From Bacteroides sp. CAG:144 (lineage in GTDB: Bacteria > Bacteroidota > Bacteroidia > Bacteroidales > UBA11471), in assembly GCA_000434215.1 (NCBI GenBank), contig HF999703.1, positions 1-8,945 on the forward strand: a DNA stretch of 8,945 nt, in the 5' to 3' direction. Made by a program: the position numbers and the translations under genes. The notes beneath the pieces are model-generated. The model ran no database searches. It saw only the letters and a program-made list of their open reading frames with translations, and had not been told where the DNA came from. Shown here piece by piece: positions 6,612 to 8,945 of this stretch (the stretch's first letter is position 1; each line of letters opens with the position of its first letter).

Positions 6612-7400
6612 ATGAAAACATTTGTAATCGTAGGTTGCGGACGGTTGGCCGGAGTTATTGCGGAAGCCGTCGTCAAAGGGCTGTTGCCCGAGTATGATTT
6701 GATCGGCGTATATTCGCGTACGGCGGCTAAGGCCGAGCGTATCGCCGGTCAAATGCGAAATGCCGGGCGTGCCTGTGCTGTGTGCGAGTCTGTGGAAAAG
6801 TTGTTGGCGTTGAAACCCGATATTCTGGTGGAGACGGCTTCACCTGCCGCTTTGAGGGAATGGGCTGTCCCGACTTTGAAGAACGGGACATCTATCGTTA
6901 CCCTCTCTATCGGGGCATTGGCCGATGATGCGTTTTATCGGGAAGTATCGGCTGTTGCCAAAGAAAACGGGACGCGCATCTATATCGCTTCGGGAGCTAC
7001 CGGCGGATTTGATGTGTTGCGTACAGCCGCTTTGATGGGCGGGGCGTCGGCGCGGTTTTTCAACGAAAAAGGCCCCGATGCTCTGAAAGGAACGCCGGTT
7101 TATACCGATTCTTTGCAAACGGAACAGAAAATCGTTTTTTCGGGCAATGCAGCCGAGGCGATCCGTCTGTTCCCCACGAAAGTGAACGTAACGGTTGCAG
7201 CTTCGCGCGCATCGGTCGGTCCCGAAGCGATGCACGTTACCATACAATCTACACCCGGTTTCAAAGGCGATACGCAAAGGGTCGAAATAGAAAACGAGCA
7301 GGTGCGGGCCGTTGTAGATGTGTACAGCGCCACAGCCGAAATCGCAGGTTGGTCGGTCGTGAATACGCTGCTCAATATCGTTTCACCCGTCGTATTCTGA
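6612..7400 (+). CDS. L-aspartate dehydrogenase-like NAD(P)-binding protein
   Basis: The 262-residue product starts directly with a Rossmann fold, VIVGCGRLAG (5-14; GxGxxxG), which fixes the ATG. The segment VETASPAALREW (73-84), the loop IASGATGGFDVL (125-136) and FPTKVNVTVAASRAS (187-201) match the aspartate dehydrogenase (NadX, former DUF108) family. His208 in MHVTI occupies the position of the family's conserved catalytic histidine. Established family reaction: NAD(P)-dependent oxidation of L-aspartate to iminoaspartate (or the reverse amination of oxaloacetate), feeding quinolinate and NAD synthesis. The usual C-terminal NPKTS-like motif is not recognisable; the corresponding part reads ENEQVRAVVDVYSATAEIAG, so substrate specificity may differ. 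No nadA or nadC is nearby. The 3' end overlaps the opposing dehydrogenase gene by 18 bp. Confidence 0.8.
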   Translation: MKTFVIVGCGRLAGVIAEAVVKGLLPEYDLIGVYSRTAAKAERIAGQMRNAGRACAVCESVEKLLALKPDILVETASPAALREWAVPTLKNGTSIVTLSIGALADDAFYREVSAVAKENGTRIYIASGATGGFDVLRTAALMGGASARFFNEKGPDALKGTPVYTDSLQTEQKIVFSGNAAEAIRLFPTKVNVTVAASRASVGPEAMHVTIQSTPGFKGDTQRVEIENEQVRAVVDVYSATAEIAGWSVVNTLLNIVSPVVF

Positions 7401-8267
7401 GAGATTGGCCAATACCTTTTCGCTCAGGCGGACGAATGCCTGACGGGTGCGGCCGGTCGAGACTTGCATACAGTGCACGTGCGGGTGTTCCAGTAAGTGT
7501 GTTCCGCCTAAGGCTCCTACGGTGTCGCAGAAGCAAAGGTTATTGCCCGAAATCCATTGGGTAAAAGGTTCTTCGTCCCATGCCGGAGACAATCCCGTAT
7601 TGAATAAAATTTTAGAGGTGCCGAGTTTCTCGAATTCAGCTTTATGGAGTAATACCGTATTTTTGTTCAAGCAGCAGAATACGACTTCGTTTTGAGCAAG
7701 AAGTTCGTGCAAAGGCAAGAACCGGTATCCTTTTTCTCGGGCTTCGCTTTTCTCGCTGCGGGCGAAATAGGAAATTTCCGCCCCGAAAAATTTTAAAGCG
7801 TCGGCTATCATGCCGCCCGACTTGCCCAATCCCACGATGCCGACTTTCAGTCCGGTAATTTCGCGGGCTTCGCCGTCCCATGCCGGTTGGCCGAATCCGT
7901 GTAGGCAGCGGACCAGTTCGCTCACGACATATTCCACGACCCCTTCGTCTCCGTAATCCCGGATACCTTTTACCGTGATCCCCCGCTCTTCGGCGTAGCG
8001 TATGTCCACATTGGCGCTTTCGGGCGAATAAAGGGAGCAGCACATACCTATGTATCTGATGCCGGGACATCGTTCCATCACATTCCGTCCGATGTTGGAG
8101 GTGTAACTTACCAGCACGGCATCGGCATCTCCGATGCGGCGTACGATTTCATCGTTATCTTGCGGAATATCGGGATATAGTATGACTTCTTTTGCATGAT
8201 TCTGCAATGCTTTTTCGGCCGATGGTATGAGGCTGACAGGTTCTATGGCAACGAGTTTTGAAAACAT
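7383..8267 (-). CDS. D-2-hydroxyacid dehydrogenase-family protein lacking the canonical catalytic residues
   Basis: The 294-residue product has the two-part fold of D-isomer 2-hydroxyacid dehydrogenases. An N-terminal half (LVAIEPVSLIPSAEKAL to about 120) is followed by a nucleotide-binding domain with VGIVGLGKSGG (142-152). The start is placed at the ATG 8267-8265: an in-frame TTG further upstream (8300-8298) falls inside the predicted promoter box. The usual catalytic Arg (in N-x-x-R-G) is replaced in FNTGLSPAWDEE (222-233). The Glu of D-x-F-x-x-E is absent in CDTVGALGG (247-255). The His of T-P-H is absent in HPHVHCMQVSTGRT (261-274). It may bind NAD(P) without acting as a standard dehydrogenase, or use other residues. 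Similar Bacteroidales proteins are, from memory, sometimes labelled dihydrofolate reductase; nothing here supports that name. The substrate is unknown. Confidence 0.82.
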   Translation of the reverse strand: MFSKLVAIEPVSLIPSAEKALQNHAKEVILYPDIPQDNDEIVRRIGDADAVLVSYTSNIGRNVMERCPGIRYIGMCCSLYSPESANVDIRYAEERGITVKGIRDYGDEGVVEYVVSELVRCLHGFGQPAWDGEAREITGLKVGIVGLGKSGGMIADALKFFGAEISYFARSEKSEAREKGYRFLPLHELLAQNEVVFCCLNKNTVLLHKAEFEKLGTSKILFNTGLSPAWDEEPFTQWISGNNLCFCDTVGALGGTHLLEHPHVHCMQVSTGRTRQAFVRLSEKVLANLSEYDG

Positions 8268-8297
8268 GGTCTTTGATGTATTAGATGAATGGTTTGA

Positions 8298-8305
8298 CAA
8301 AGATA
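8298..8305 (-). promoter_or_regulatory. Predicted -7 element of the 2-hydroxyacid dehydrogenase-family gene
   Basis: On the minus strand this reads TATCTTTG, an exact TAnnTTTG match, 30 nt upstream of the ATG at 8267. The -33 region would lie at the stop codon of the upstream glycosidase gene and shows no clear TTTG. Transcription from here would start near 8293, downstream of the TTG at 8300-8298, which excludes that codon as a start for this transcript. Confidence 0.58.
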
Positions 8306-8321
8306 CGAAAAATACTGTTGG

Positions 8322-8945
8322 CTATTCTTTTTGATTTTTGACGGCATACATTCCGACGGTAGAGCCGGTAAAACCACCTCCCTTCCGGGAGGAAATGTGG
8401 GTTGCATCTATATCTTTGGCCAGTAACTGCCAGCCGTTACCCTCTTCTTTGTAGTAGAAATCGCAGAGAGTACCACGAGCTTCTACCCGCAGACTTATCG
8501 GGCGGCCGTCGGTTTTTATCGGTTGGGTCGCAATCTCTTTATCAGCACCTCGCCCTATTTGCAGCAGGGCGAGGTTGCCTTTGCGTAAGGCCATGAAATA
8601 TTGATGCTCTTCGTTTTTGACCAGTAACAATCCTGCGGCTTCTCCCTCTTCGGGCTTGAATCTGAGACACGTGGTAACGGTGTATTTGTGATGTTGCAAC
8701 CTTCGGCCTATGTAAGCCGGTGTGCGGCGGTCTTTCAGGGTTATCGGTGCGCAGGATAGTCGCAATCCGTTGCCTGTTTTATAGTACTTCTCGGCCGATC
8801 CCCAAATCGAAAGCCATTCCGGACGCAGGGTCTTTCCGGTGAAATCGTCGCGCCATGTGAAGTTGCCGAAGGTAACGTTTTTCTCTCGTTTTATTCCTTT
8901 GCGGTGCAGGACAAGGGGAATGGTGTCTTTGCTTTGCGTCATGTA
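8322..8945 (-). CDS. GH43-type glycosidase, C-terminal concanavalin-like domain (5' part beyond window)
   Basis: An open frame of 207 residues runs from the right edge to the TAG at 8324-8322. It begins in mid-protein: the codon before the first visible Met is still open. After a short linker, DDFTGKTLRPEW marks the start of a beta-sandwich. LRLSCAPITL, IGRRLQHHKYTVTTCLRFKP, GEAAGLLLVKNEEHQYFMAL and the terminal GGGFTGSTVGMYAV follow in the order seen in the C-terminal domain of GH43 beta-xylosidases/arabinofuranosidases. The catalytic five-bladed propeller would lie to the right of the window, so activity and signal peptide cannot be judged. Family role (established): removal of xylose or arabinose from plant glycans. 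The Met at 8942-8940 is probably internal, not a start. Confidence 0.8.
   Translation of the reverse strand, partial: YMTQSKDTIPLVLHRKGIKREKNVTFGNFTWRDDFTGKTLRPEWLSIWGSAEKYYKTGNGLRLSCAPITLKDRRTPAYIGRRLQHHKYTVTTCLRFKPEEGEAAGLLLVKNEEHQYFMALRKGNLALLQIGRGADKEIATQPIKTDGRPISLRVEARGTLCDFYYKEEGNGWQLLAKDIDATHISSRKGGGFTGSTVGMYAVKNQKE

Noticed and set aside
7405..7412. TTGGCCAA palindrome after the aspartate dehydrogenase-like stop
   Set aside because: It is a short palindrome with no loop or T-run and lies in the coding part of the opposing gene, so it does not qualify as a terminator.

Overview
The window reads as a chromosomal segment of a member of the order Bacteroidales. The indicators are a SusC/RagA-type outer-membrane transporter, a lipoprotein whose lipidated cysteine is followed by an acidic stretch typical of surface-exported Bacteroidetes lipoproteins, a GH43-type glycosidase C-terminus, and several matches to the Bacteroidetes -7 promoter element TAnnTTTG with no strong Shine-Dalgarno sequences. 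Coding DNA is of moderate GC and the main intergenic region is AT-rich. The genus cannot be fixed from the sequence.

Left part (1-4667, all minus strand, transcribed right to left): a periplasmic TlpA/thioredoxin-like protein (3396-4667), then a probably surface-exposed DUF6242-like Kelch beta-propeller lipoprotein (1889-3355), then the N-terminal two thirds or so of a SusC/RagA TonB-linked transporter (1805 down to 1, running off the left edge). The first two genes are 40 bp apart and look co-transcribed. The 83-bp gap before susC holds a strong terminator-like hairpin, so susC is either expressed by read-through or uncoupled from its upstream genes. A SusD partner would be expected just beyond the left edge.

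Middle (4668-6611): an AT-rich divergent intergenic region with one promoter-like element for each direction, followed by a compact RecD/Dda-like superfamily 1B DNA helicase on the plus strand (5053-6480) and a hairpin plus T-run.

Right part (6612-8945): an L-aspartate dehydrogenase-like gene on the plus strand (6612-7400), whose promoter element sits so close to the ATG that the mRNA should be leaderless or nearly so. It converges on, and overlaps by 18 bp, a minus-strand D-2-hydroxyacid dehydrogenase-family gene (7383-8267) that keeps the nucleotide-binding loop but lacks the family's catalytic Arg/Glu/His set. Upstream of that, entering from the right edge, is the 3' end of a GH43-type glycosidase gene (C-terminal concanavalin-like domain).

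The left block is a nutrient-uptake module and the right edge is a polysaccharide-degradation gene; the helicase and the two dehydrogenases between them have no evident functional link to either. I found no RNA genes, CRISPR arrays, insertion sequences or phage genes. Nothing here is clearly a wholly new system. The best leads are the triad-less dehydrogenase, the near-leaderless gene, the hairpin upstream of susC, and a thioredoxin-like gene paired with a cysteine-bearing surface lipoprotein.
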